Shown: positions 54,001-62,690 of the stretch, in pieces
How positions within the stretch are numbered: position 1 is the first letter of the stretch
Layout: the number at the start of each line of letters is the position of its first letter
Origin: Ulva prolifera
Taxonomy: Eukaryota; Chlorophyta; Ulvophyceae; Ulvales; Ulvaceae
Assembly (NCBI GenBank): GCA_023078555.1
Contig: CM041200.1
Span: 1,806,001 to 1,870,000, forward strand
Direction of reading: 5' to 3'
Length of the DNA stretch: 64,000 nucleotides
Position numbers and translations under genes: made by a program
Notes under the pieces: model-generated
Databases searched by the model: none
Told to the model about the DNA's origin: nothing
What the model saw: only the letters and a program-made list of their open reading frames with translations

Positions 54001-55839
54001 CACGCCCCCCCAGGTCATGGTAGAGTCCCTGTCATGGACATGACGTTCAGACAGGACGCACTGCCTGATGAGGCGGTGTACTCTCCACGTTTCGGCGCAG
54101 GCTCCTCTGCTGAGGTGCTCCGGCGTGACCCTGCGCGGGACACACCGGAGGTGGCCAGGCACACCATGCATCGCACGCGTGCGATTGCTCGTGCAGCTGC
54201 CCACCCTGACGTTGAATCCCCCCTTCGGGTCCCAGGCCAGGCGCGCCTATCTGGGGCCCCTCCAGCGCGCACTGTCGAGTATGTGGTGACTCGCAATGCC
54301 CAGCTCCATGACCCTGGCGTCAAAGCTGCATCTGTCCTGCCCATGCCTTCACTGTCGTCTGATGATTCGATGGACGATGATGATGATGACGACGGTCCTG
54401 GCATCTATGATGAGGACGATGCAGATGAGATGGAGGAGTACACCATCAGCGATGATGAACGGGCTGCGGCTCATCAGAATCGCGAGGCTCAGCGGGTTCG
54501 CTCAGGGAGTAATTCGGCTGCGGCCTCGGCATCTGGCGCGGGAGCAGTAGCTAAGCCCCTGCGAGGGGCCGAGGGGCTGAGACCTTCCTGGGAGGATGAG
54601 CCAGATGAAATTGAGATGGAGTCCGGATCCGAATCAGGGGGAGAGATCCAGGCTGCCCCCTCTGCCGCTGTTGGGGTTGATTTGCCTGATGAGGTAAGAG
54701 CCATTCCAGCTGCTCTTCCCCGCATTAAAATAAATCCTCTTGTACGTAGACGCCTTGTTCCTTTGGCTGTGGATGTAGCTGCTGTGCATGAGCCCGCGGG
54801 CTCTGATCTTGCTAGTAGTGAAACAGTAGTAGCTGACATCAAGTCTCCAGGCTGCAGTCAGGACACATCAGCCGCGGCTGACTGTGGAGTGTCCGGTGCA
54901 GGCCTGAAGCATCAGCATGGGGAGTCTGGTGAGCAGCAGAGTGCTCAGCGTCGTGGGTCGCGCAGAGCAGCTGCCGCCAGGAAGCAGAAGCCTTCCGACC
55001 CTGATCTGCCTTCTATGAAGGAAGGACTCGCGGGTCCAGACAGGGATGCTTGGCTGCGTGCCATGCACGAGGAGGTGGAAGCACTGGGTGAGCACGGGAC
55101 ATTTATGTTGTGCTATTTGCCTGCGGGTAAGAAAGCTATCTCGGGCAAGTGGGTGTTCAAGATCAAGCGCGGACCCGCTGGTGAGATTCAGCGTTACAAG
55201 GCACGATATGTAGCTCGTGGTTTTTCTCAGGTAGAAGGAGTTGATTTCTTTGAGACCTGGTCCCCTGTCGGTAGTTACGCGACACTGCGTGTGTTGCTGT
55301 CTATTGCTGCTCAGGAGGATTTGGAGATTAGGCATATAGACATACAATGTGCTTTTCTTAACGGTGACCTGGAGGAAGAGGTTTTCGTTGAACAGCCCCC
55401 GTACTTCACAGACGGGACAGCACGTGTATGGAAATTACATAAAACACTGTATGGCCTGAAGCAAGCCGCTCGCGAGTGGCATAAAGCTTTAGTAAAGGTC
55501 TTGGCTGAACTGGGATTTGTGTGCGCACAAAGTGATCCTGGACTGTATGTCAGAAAAACCGGTCGATGTTTTGTTTTTCTGTGGGTAGATGACTTATTCA
55601 TTTTCAGTTGCTCCGTGGGGCTGCAGGATATGATCAGTGTCATTCTCACAAAATTCGAAGGAAGAGATCTAGGTGACTTGTCTTGGGCACTTGGCACTGA
55701 GATCACGCGTGATCGAAAGGCCAAAACAATCACAATGACACAACGTACCAAAATCCAGAATCTGCTGGACAAGTACAGTATGTCTGACTGTCGTAAATCT
55801 CCCACTCCATTAGTGCCGCGGCAACAGCTAGGAGTGTGA
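51004..55839 (+). CDS. Copia gag-pol polyprotein (gag, protease, integrase, RT)
   Basis: The open frame runs from 50887; the Met at 51004 (MSNFDRSN) is the likelier start because the first 39 codons lie in the leader shared with copy C. Counting from 50887, it has a Gag region, a CCHC zinc knuckle CFFCKKKGHLRANC at residue 360, a protease IIDSGSDIH (Asp 407), an integrase zinc finger (HLSFHQ...CHGC) and a DDE triad at Asp 673 (LHADLAG), Asp 740 (HTDKGGE) and Glu 776 (GMIERR), with the canonical D35E spacing. RT has KARYVARGFSQVEGVDF, HIDIQCAFLNGDLEEEVF, YGLKQA and active-site WVDD at 1566-1569. A long acidic, low-complexity region lies between integrase and RT. It ends prematurely at 55839 because of a one-base deletion, just before RNase H. 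Confidence 0.93.
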   Translation: MSNFDRSNANSPREERQDGAGQQPIDHRDADQQLPDGEQPAGMLLRGGRVIRPRPSSQTGQSSQQVPFSSHVVNDHGHTESFITLETLTEALRASRGRNEPDLSKGKLPEWNFKTESFVAYEQKVFLWLGQFELDHLLQHAPSADEQRVHARARTQVLMSLPDADRTTVYRMSHLCEAWAYLTAKYRPSTEAEIHRLWSRFNSLSQRNRDVGSYCGEVMSVYTQLEALGADVGQRWLRLKLLEVGEEFNAVRGEVQHSSPHVIIARLTEHADLLKQQRLQARSGPPAGKPGQGWRNQQRGDGPAVAALDAGKAPREETRTCFFCKKKGHLRANCPQRKQAAAKDVCAVELPEEFPDHDALAPWNFIIDSGSDIHIVGNRDMFTEYGPCQRTANPAGPGKIPIMGRGTIQVNLGTYVDERGNKHPLDVEIPGVYYAPECPYNILSTMGLRHEKIYLDTRRSVLYVPGFGDMATGIEDASKHQELDEDKCRVFAFKMCSLKKPVLKGHPVNRGVVWSDQSSPTSVVADQHQWCHVAAAAIDLKRPNAGGAEIPHDAYLLDPAFLAHLSFHQSTWVLKRMQSNSDFYGDLNLKVDPEPMGNRCHGCRIGKVPAGKISANNRELLGQAKYPGEHLHADLAGPITPVGIGGVKYVLFVMCAFTRYTFIVGLRKKSEAAAMISYIIERVRVNVVKPGEPGVRILHTDKGGEFMVEALKLYLQRRGITHRTTPTADHRCNGMIERRIGIAFEAVRAVLLASGLPLFLWIECLASVIHGHNLTPCSALYHDKLAIMMKAQKAQREANTAADVQQAERANKRMKKAERDKLREEEKRKWELLTMTELDEFLTRSCDRDIIPYMSFFRDTSVEVFQDLVKQQRPWGVEVYAYPRDDKLWKLSARGMVAYWVGAGLGPSMQRVYAQDVPGGRVVVVRQIMCTTDQMIRHVRKYDASAVVDKREPAEFANSLQVVFEGDDEGVRVTDSDVPSFVTDSTHDGGVLRRLREFSHAPPGHGRVPVMDMTFRQDALPDEAVYSPRFGAGSSAEVLRRDPARDTPEVARHTMHRTRAIARAAAHPDVESPLRVPGQARLSGAPPARTVEYVVTRNAQLHDPGVKAASVLPMPSLSSDDSMDDDDDDDGPGIYDEDDADEMEEYTISDDERAAAHQNREAQRVRSGSNSAAASASGAGAVAKPLRGAEGLRPSWEDEPDEIEMESGSESGGEIQAAPSAAVGVDLPDEVRAIPAALPRIKINPLVRRRLVPLAVDVAAVHEPAGSDLASSETVVADIKSPGCSQDTSAAADCGVSGAGLKHQHGESGEQQSAQRRGSRRAAAARKQKPSDPDLPSMKEGLAGPDRDAWLRAMHEEVEALGEHGTFMLCYLPAGKKAISGKWVFKIKRGPAGEIQRYKARYVARGFSQVEGVDFFETWSPVGSYATLRVLLSIAAQEDLEIRHIDIQCAFLNGDLEEEVFVEQPPYFTDGTARVWKLHKTLYGLKQAAREWHKALVKVLAELGFVCAQSDPGLYVRKTGRCFVFLWVDDLFIFSCSVGLQDMISVILTKFEGRDLGDLSWALGTEITRDRKAKTITMTQRTKIQNLLDKYSMSDCRKSPTPLVPRQQLGV

Positions 55840-56549
55840 AAGAGCATCCTGACCTGGAGAAAGCCAGTGCTGCTGAGCATTCCAAGTTCATGAGTGCTGT
55901 AGGGAGCATCCAGTATATTGCAGGAGTGACACGACCTGACCTGAGCTATGTGGCACATGCCCTGGCCCGGCACATGTCTAGTAGTCTGAAGGAACATTGG
56001 TCTGCCGTGCAACATGTTCTGAGATACCTGCAGTCCACAAAGAATTTAGGAATAAAATTTATAGGCTCTGAGGGACATGGGTGCCTACTAGAGGCGTTTT
56101 CAGATGCAGACTTTGCGAATTCCGCAGATCTGAAGAGTGTGTCTGGTATGATTGTTCGGGTGTATGGGAACTGTGTTCTCTGGCGTTCGAAGAACCAGAG
56201 TATAGTGGCTGGGGATACAACAGAGGCTGAGCTCATTGCGATGAGTGCAACAGCCAACGAGCTCATGTGGATGAAGCAGTTGCTTCTCGATGTGAAACTT
56301 GTCCCACGTAAGCCAACTCTGTGGGGTGATAATAAGAGTGCCAATATTTTGGCCGTGAACGCTGTTTCCACTGACAGATCCAAGCACGTTCGTGTGCGGC
56401 ACTTGCGAGTGCGGGAATATGTCCAGATGGATGAACTTAAGGTAGCATGGGTTGGCACTGCTGATCAGTTGGCGGATGTGTTTACCAAGGTGCTGCCCGG
56501 ACCTGCCTTGCAGGAAGTTCGTAATAAACTCCAGCTAGTGGAGACTTAG
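55836..56549 (+). CDS. Copia RNase H region, frameshifted from gag-pol
   Basis: This frame of 237 codons holds KEHPDLEKASAAEHSKFMS, YIAGVTRPDLSYVAHALARHMS and the RNase H residues in LEAFSDADFANS, DTTEAELIAMSATANELMW and LWGDNKSANILA, ending LQLVET just before the polypurine tract. In copy A the two parts are one frame: it has CTAAGGAG where this copy has CTAGGAG, so one A is lost at about 55829. Overlap of 4 bp with the upstream frame is a by-product of that deletion. Without ribosomal frameshifting the RNase H cannot be made. Confidence 0.9.
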   Translation: MKEHPDLEKASAAEHSKFMSAVGSIQYIAGVTRPDLSYVAHALARHMSSSLKEHWSAVQHVLRYLQSTKNLGIKFIGSEGHGCLLEAFSDADFANSADLKSVSGMIVRVYGNCVLWRSKNQSIVAGDTTEAELIAMSATANELMWMKQLLLDVKLVPRKPTLWGDNKSANILAVNAVSTDRSKHVRVRHLRVREYVQMDELKVAWVGTADQLADVFTKVLPGPALQEVRNKLQLVET

Positions 56550-56566
56550 CAGGGTTTATGGGGGAG

Positions 56567-57330
56567 TGTCACAATGCATGCGCCTGCGGGCAGCAGTGTG
56601 GTGACAGGTGCACCCATGCACGAATGATCCGCGGATCATGCGTAGGGGTAAGCCGCCAGCGGGATTGTCCCGCAGTAGTGAGGGAGATCCTGCGAGTGTC
56701 AGAAAAGCTATCTTTGTGCAGGTCAGGACGCGCAGTCCTTGTTCAGGTCAGGTCAGTACAGCCAGCATCTCATACCTGCTGCGCACAGAGGTAGAACCGA
56801 GAGATGCTTAAGGGAAGTGCCAGTACCGGGAAACAGTAAGGAGAATGGTTACAGATCTCAGTGTGCACATGCTTATATGCACACTGAACACACCAGGTTA
56901 CGGCGGGAAACCCTCACGGGATCTCTCTCACTACATCGAGACAATCTCGGCTGGCGGCTTACCCCTGCACTGGATCCGCGGATCGTCCGTGCATGGGTGC
57001 ACCTGTCACCACACTGCTGCCCGCAGGCTCATGCATTGTGACAGCGAGGATCTCCCGCCGTAATCTTGACTATTCAGTGCGCATATATGGCTGTGCACAC
57101 GGAGAGCTGTAACCATTCTTCTCACTGTTTCGCGGTACTAGCAGTATCCTGTCTCTCCCTCAGCATCTCTCTGGTTCTACCTCTGTGCGCAGCAGGTATG
57201 AGATGCTGGCCTCCTGACTTGACATAAGACTGCGTGTCTGACCTGACGAAGGATAGCCTTTCTGACAGCTGGCCTCCTGACTTGACATAAGACTGCGTGT
57301 CTGACCTGACGAAGGATAGCCTTTCTGACA
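56567..57330 (+). repeat. Copia 3' LTR, split by a nested solo LTR
   Basis: Parts 56567-56696 and 57049-57267 together equal the 5' LTR in length and order. A direct tandem duplication of the last 63 bp follows (57205-57267 repeated at 57268-57330). The element boundary is at 57330, as fixed by the target duplication GAGCA at 57331-57335. Confidence 0.92.
56697..57043 (-). repeat. Nested solo Copia LTR with 5-bp target duplication GCGAG
   Basis: A 347 bp minus-oriented LTR (TGTCAGAAAA...GCATTGTGACA) inserted in the 3' LTR of the near-intact element. GCGAG occurs at 56692-56696 and 57044-57048. No internal sequence is present. Its host insertion is itself recent. Confidence 0.93.
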
Positions 57331-57957
57331 GAGCAACAATGGACAACAACACACGCAGTGTCGCGCAACTACCGACAGGAGACCAAGTCTCAAAGAAGTC
57401 AATTCCTTCTACCTGAGAAAAACCACGTGCTACATAGCGTGCCTTGTAACGCTGAATCTCACCCGCAGGCCCGCGCTTGATCTTGAACACCCACTTGCCC
57501 GAGATAGCTTCTTGCCCGCGGGCAGACAGCACAAAATTCCCGTGCTCACCCAGTGCTTCCACCTCCTCTTGCATGGTACGCAGCCAAGCATCCCTGTCCG
57601 GACCCGCAAGTCCTTCCTTCATAGAAGGTAGATCAAGGTCGGAAGGCTTCTGCTTCCTGGCGGCAGCTGCCCTGCGCGACCCACGACGCTGAGCACTCTG
57701 CTGCTCACCATACTCCACATGCTGATGCTTCAGGCCTGCACAGGACACTCCACAGTCAGCCGCGGCTGATGTGTCCTGATTGCAGCCCGGAGCTTCAATA
57801 GGAGCTACAACTGTTTCACCACTAGCAATGTCGGAGCCCGCAGGCTCATGCATATGTACAGCTGCTACATCAGCAGGCAATGGAACAAGGCGTCTGCGTA
57901 CAAGAGGATTGATTTTAATACGAGGTAAGGCAGCTGGAATGGCCCTTACCTCATCAG
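57331..57957 (-). pseudogene. Copia RT first half and linker (copy B, middle part)
   Basis: Minus strand, from 57957: VRAIPAALPRIKINPLVRRR, the acidic/Ala linker, SMKEGLAGPDRDAWLR, ISGKWVFKIKRGPAGEIQRY, ARYVARGFSQVEGIDFFETW and TLRVLLSIVA, which stops exactly at the target duplication. The next residues, QEDLEIRHID, are found at 50348 on the other side of the inserted element. The segment QEAISGK shows a small indel compared with the near-intact copy (LPAGKKAISGK). Confidence 0.9.
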
Positions 57958-60120
57958 TAGGGCTGGCCTATACCGGTATAAGGGTTTATACCGGTATATG
58001 GGTATAGGGTACATCCGGTCAGAAAATCGCTAATGGGGCCATTCACTGTAGACGACACTGTGAGTAGCATCCAAGGTGGGCTAAGCTTGCACAAGCGGCG
58101 CACCAGCACGCACGATGTGCATGTGCACGTATGCATGGGAGAGCGACGCCCAGAACGACAGGCATCTGTAGTGCACGAGAGCAGGCGTGGATGGCATAGT
58201 TGAGTAGAGGGCGTTTTTGTGAGTCTCATGATGCTCGCACAGGTCATATGGTGCACTGTGCGGGCCGCAATGGCGGGTTGACTGCCCTGAGAACAACCAT
58301 TATCGCGCAGCCTGTGGTGGGTTCGCTGGCCAGATCTCGGATCCATGATAGCAAGATGGTGCTGGATTAGTTTTCGAACGCCGCCGTGGACCGGGCGACT
58401 GTAGAGAGTCCGATATGCCACCGGGCTGGTACGGAGTCTTGTACCGGCGAGAGTTTGTGGAGACATAAGGCAGTGGGTGATCTGTTGTCTGTAAAGCTTT
58501 CAGAGATAAATCAGGCGATCTGTGTGGTTGGGCCTGATTGCGCTCTCAGTAGGCTTGGCTGCCACCCGGGGGTGCAGCATAGCACCCATACACCGCTCTG
58601 ACACCCCCGCCGCACGGGCCACAGCTGCGCAACAATCCTGTCCTTTGGATGCAAACAGCACAGTTTGCTTTAGAGTCTACAGGGCTTGATTGCTGTGCAT
58701 TCCGCCAGGCAGTCTGCGGGTGGGGCCTGATGATTCACAGAGTTGAATGGCCCCATTAGCATTTTCCTGACCGCATCTACCGGTATAAGTTCAAAATCAA
58801 CAGAATAAGGGGTATAATCTCGATATGTCGGTATACCCTGGAGAGGGGCTGCGATATACCCTTGCAGAACATTATTCCCACAGCAACGGGGGTATAGTGG
58901 GACTACGTAGCCTACCAGTGCTTTAAATATGTGTGGATTTGTGCTTGAGGCGACTCCATGCGTTTCTGTGACATCAGGCACGATAAACATCCGTTCTAGT
59001 CGTCAGGGATGCACAGAGGAGACTTAAAACGATCCGCGGTCCGCAATTCAGTTCAGCAATGTGGCTGTGTCGTCTTCTTAAGTTGTGCGTAACATACTGA
59101 CAGTCCTGTCGTCCAAAGCGAAGCCTGGATCGGCTTGGACCAGGCTGAGCGTTGTCGAGGTCCCAAGTGTCCGCACAAACGCGTTCAAGTTAGTATGCAG
59201 TCATGTGTTGTCAGCTCGGCAGCCTGTCGAAGTGTCAAGCGAATGACCACACACTCGGGCACGCGTCGCGCAGCTCAGGTTAACAGAACAGCTGCGAAGT
59301 CAAGTGAGCCCTCGTGCGTTAATTGTAGCGAACTATGCCATTTTGTGCTTCTGGTTGCTGTGTACGTGCACTACGGCCAGTAGCATCGATCGCATGGTGC
59401 GCTGTCCAGAGCGAGCTGAGTGTCCGACACGCACAGATCGGACACATATATCTTGCCATACTCTCAGTATGTATATATATACTGTTATATTCCCGATATG
59501 TATACATACTGCTGCTAGGAATGCCATGTCCCTTGAGCGAGTCAGCACATGATCACGTTTTGCTTCAATTGACGAGCTCAGGCAGCTAGCATGGATCTCT
59601 TAAATAATGCTGAGCACTATATAACAAGAAAAGGTGAATGTGCTGTGCATGCACTGTGAAAGGGCTGTGAACAGGCTGTGAATGGGTTATGGACAGGCCG
59701 GAATAGGTCTTGCTGATACTGTCTCTTTACCATCATACACATCGCCAGTCAATTTAGTGACTTGTATAGGCGTAAACTACTGTTCATGTAGATTCCAACG
59801 ATGTTTTTATCTTGCTCTGAAACTTTATGAGCGAATTAGAATCAATTCTGGAAAGTGAGTGAGTCATTGAATGTTTTTCCACTCTGAACCAAACCATTAT
59901 TCGATGTCTACACAGCGCCTATTGATATGAACCGACAACTATTGACATCTATACGGACCACAAGAACAAGGGCTTTCTAAATATCTAATTACTTTTGTGA
60001 TCCGAGTTTTCGTTGCGTCTCTACAATCGATAACGTTCATTATACCTTTATCCTTTACTTTTATACCCAGGGTATAAGAATATATACCCTTATACCGGTA
60101 TATGGAACCCAATATACCCC
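57958..60120. mobile_element. hAT-like composite insert with TATACCGGTATA-rich ends
   Basis: This insert of about 2.16 kb splits copy B exactly between the ...GVDLPD and EVRAIPA codons. A 7-bp direct repeat TCATCAG flanks it (57951-57957 and 60121-60135 region). The left end TAGGGCTGGCCTATACCGG and the complement of the right end (CTGGCCCTGAGGGGTATATTGGG) share CTGGCC and TATACCGGTATAAGGG blocks. An inner inverted repeat (58008-58050 against 58742-58790) shares the TGCTAATGGGGCCATTCA block. No transposase was recognised. Ends of this style and 7-8 bp duplications fit a non-autonomous hAT element, possibly two nested ones. Confidence 0.65.
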
Positions 60121-60945
60121 TCAGGGCCAGTCATCAGGCAAATCAACCCCAGCAGCGGCTGAGGGGTCCGGGACCTCTCCCCCTAATTCGGACCCGGTCT
60201 CCACCTCATCCAGCTCATCCTCCCAGAACGGCCTCGGCGCCTCAGCTCCTCGCAGGGGCTGAGCAACTGCTCCCGCGTTAGACGCTGAGGCCGCGGCCGA
60301 ATCACTCCCGGAGTGGACCCGCTGAGCCTCCAGATTCTGATGGGCCGCAGCCTCCTCATCATCTATCATGGTGTAGTCCATCCTCTGATCATCGACATCA
60401 TCGTAAATGCCAGGACTGTCAGCATCACCCTCATCCATGCCGGATTCGGAGGAACTGGCCGACAGTTGAACAGGGAATGCAGCTTTAACACCAGGGTCGT
60501 GCAAAGCAGCATGTCGAGTAACAACATACTCCACAGTGCGTGAGGGCACATCCTCAGGGTGATGCACCTGGCTGTGCACACGAGGAGGGACAGGGACATC
60601 AGGGTGAGCCGCAGCTCTGGAAGTCGCACGCGTGCGATGCAAAGCTACCGTGGCTACCTCCGAAGTGGCCCGAGCAGGGTCACGCCGGATTACCTCCGCA
60701 GAGGAGCCAGCTCCGAATCGTGGAGAGTACACGTCAGGACTGGGCTCAGGGTCGTCATGCCGGAATGTCATTTCCATGACAGGATCCCTACCATGACCAG
60801 GGGGGGTGTGAAGCTGGTCACGCAGACGACGCAACACTCCCCCGTCATACGTGTGTTCCGCCGCGAAAGGAGGGACATCAGCGTCAGTCACACGCTCACC
60901 CTCATCGTCCCCCTCGAAGGCAACCGTATAGGAGTTCGCGGGATA
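60121..60945 (-). pseudogene. Copia integrase-RT linker region (copy B, right part)
   Basis: Minus strand from 60945: ANSYTVAFEGDDEGERVTDADVPPF, YDGGVLRRL, PGHGRDPVMEMTFR, VYSPRFGAGSSAEVIRRDPAR, RTVEYVVTRHAALHDPGVKA, the acidic block and GAGAVAQPLRGAE, ending GVDLPD at the hAT-like insert. It is collinear with codons for about residues 995-1265 of the near-intact polyprotein, about 75-80 percent alike by eye. Homology stops at about 60945, so gag, protease and integrase of copy B are absent here. Confidence 0.9.
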
Positions 60946-61061
60946 TGTCTGTCAACGCGTTGCACCGCCCTATCCGGGTGAGCGAGAGTACACAATAGGT
61001 GGCAGCTGGCGCGGAAAGAAAACGACATACCACACATATCCGTACTGTTGGCGGCTCGTGC
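60946..61061. other. Short unassigned flank
   Basis: Joins the truncated end of Copia copy B to the long-TIR transposon. The last 8 bp (GCTCGTGC, 61054-61061) form the left target duplication of that transposon. Confidence 0.6.
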
Positions 61062-62043
61062 GCCCCCATGTTATTTTCCCTAACGGTTGTACACCACGCC
61101 ACCCTCGCTGGCACGCAGTCTCGATAAAACTCCAAGCACAAGCATCAGAACAACAGCAGAAACACGCGACATTCTTAGTTTGTCATTTTTATGTAAAGCA
61201 TAGCTTTCACGGCGAGTTTGCGCTGTCATTTAGTGTCGCTGTGGCACTTGGCGACTGCTTCTCGACTGTACTGCTCGGCATCCCGTCGCTTTTTTACACA
61301 GCAACTTCGAATTCGGAATCGACCGCGCTTTGGCATTACCTCCGATCGGAAGCCTGTCCGCGTCCAGGTCGGCTTTCGTGCCACGACGCAAAAACACGAC
61401 TGCACTTCGGTGATAATTGTGTTTGGAAACGATAGAATGGCTGTGCCTGTCTGGAACAGTGAGAACGATGAATGATCTGCTGAAGCACATATCTGTCGCG
61501 AGCGGGGCAGGCCACCATTGCTGCCAGCATCAAAGTCCAGGCTGGCACAACTGAGATTCACGGTGCTGTCTTCACAGCCAACAACGTCGCACAGCGCACA
61601 TCAATCGAAGATATAATTGGCTTAGGTTATTTGCGCTGCGGAATCTGTGTATCCTTGATGGTACCGGTTGTTCCGTGTCGAGCACGAAAAGCGCGAGTGT
61701 GTCGTTCACTTCATCAACGACGACAACCACCCTTACGTTGATCAAGATGGCAGCGCAGTACATTACACAATACTCATTCTTCAGGATATGAGGTTCGAGA
61801 CTTGCGTCTCGAGCCTCATACCTGGATGGCATACTGGACAGGTCCGCAACGCGATAGAAGTTCAAGGCGCCATTGTATTTCACGCATTTTGGCTGCAGAG
61901 CCAACTCAGGTTGGTTTGTAAGGAAAGAGAAGGCTTTGTCGTGTTCCTGCTGTTGTCCTGATGCTCGTGCTTGGAGTTTTATCGAGACTGCGTGCCAGCG
62001 AGGGTGGCGTGGTGTACAACCGTCAGGGAAAATAACATGGGGG
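61062..62043. mobile_element. Long-TIR DNA transposon, copy 2 (MULE-like)
   Basis: The roughly 980 bp element has inverted ends of about 100 bp: left CCCCCATGTTATTTTCCCTA with ACGGTTGTACACCACGCC and CACCCTCGCTGGCACGCAG, mirrored at the right end (CGTGCCAGCGAGGGTGGCG...AACATGGGGG). The 8-bp target duplication GCTCGTGC is at 61054-61061 and 62044-62051. The inner TIR block CACCCTCGCT and the GAGCATCAGAACAACAGCAG block are shared with the element at 46235, as is a palindrome TTCGAGACTTGCGTCTCGA (about 61795 and 46475). Open frames inside (for example 61668-61961 plus) match no family I know. Duplication length and long TIRs favour a Mutator-like element. Confidence 0.8.
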
Positions 62044-62690
62044 GCTCGTGCTCACGTGTACATTAAAATGTTTCATGATGGATGTTGCACGAGCATGGCA
62101 CTGCCAGCTTTGCGTCATGCTATCGTAGAGCTCTACAGAGTCACGATGACTCTGTCCGGAGTGCGGGTGACTGTCCTGCCTGGCTGGACCGAGCAATTCG
62201 ATGGCATCGCTCCTCGCCATGTACAGCATACAGTTCACCGCAGGCAAAACAATGTACCATGTGAGGTGCGTGCAAGCAACCGACAATTCGTGCAGCCAGG
62301 TTGAAACAGCAGCGCGGAGGAGGAAACCTCGATAACACACCAGATGACGACAAACCATCATGCATGGTCGCACGCGGAAACCAACGCTATGGAAGGCCTG
62401 CAAGACATGACCAGCAACCATTTGCATGGTTACACAATACAGCTGGAACCTGCCGCTGGCTTCTTTTGAGTAGGCGCAGCATTGCATCCTGAAGCTTGCG
62501 GAGGTTCGGGCCGCTGTCAATACTCGGGGGCGAAGTGATGATCCGCGTGCAATAGGCGAACTATATTTGTTAGTAAGCAATTGATTTACTTGAGTTCGTG
62601 CGCCTGATTTGGGCTCGAGCAAGAGGAGTAGCTTTTGTTTCGCCGGACCATCTCTAGCATTTCGAAGTGTCACTGACGGGGAACGACACG
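62044..62690. other. Upstream region of the HDC1/Rxt3-like gene
   Basis: No gene is recognised on either strand; a 216-codon minus-strand frame (62673-62023) lacks any domain. Promoter and 5' UTR of the next gene should lie here. Confidence 0.45.

Larger units (their letters stand above)
50349..57330 (+). mobile_element. Near-intact Ty1/copia retrotransposon
   Basis: 5' LTR 50349-50697, primer site TGGTATCGGTG (50698-50708), gag-pol, polypurine tract GGGGGAG (56560-56566) and 3' LTR 56567-57330, which hosts a nested LTR and a terminal duplication. The 5-bp target duplication GAGCA lies at 50344-50348 and 57331-57335. After removing the nested LTR, the 5' and 3' LTRs are both 349 bp and differ at only about three positions (for example CCCGGAG versus CCCGCAG), so insertion is recent. 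Integrase before RT defines Copia. One frameshift separates RNase H. Confidence 0.95.

Noticed and set aside
55829..55845. Programmed ribosomal frameshift between Copia RT and RNase H.
   Set aside because: A sister copy has a single continuous frame with one more A, so a simple deletion explains it; no slippery site plus structure was seen.
62023..62673. 216-codon open frame on the minus strand.
   Set aside because: No recognisable domain, partly overlaps the transposon TIR, and composition is Cys/His-rich as in chance frames.
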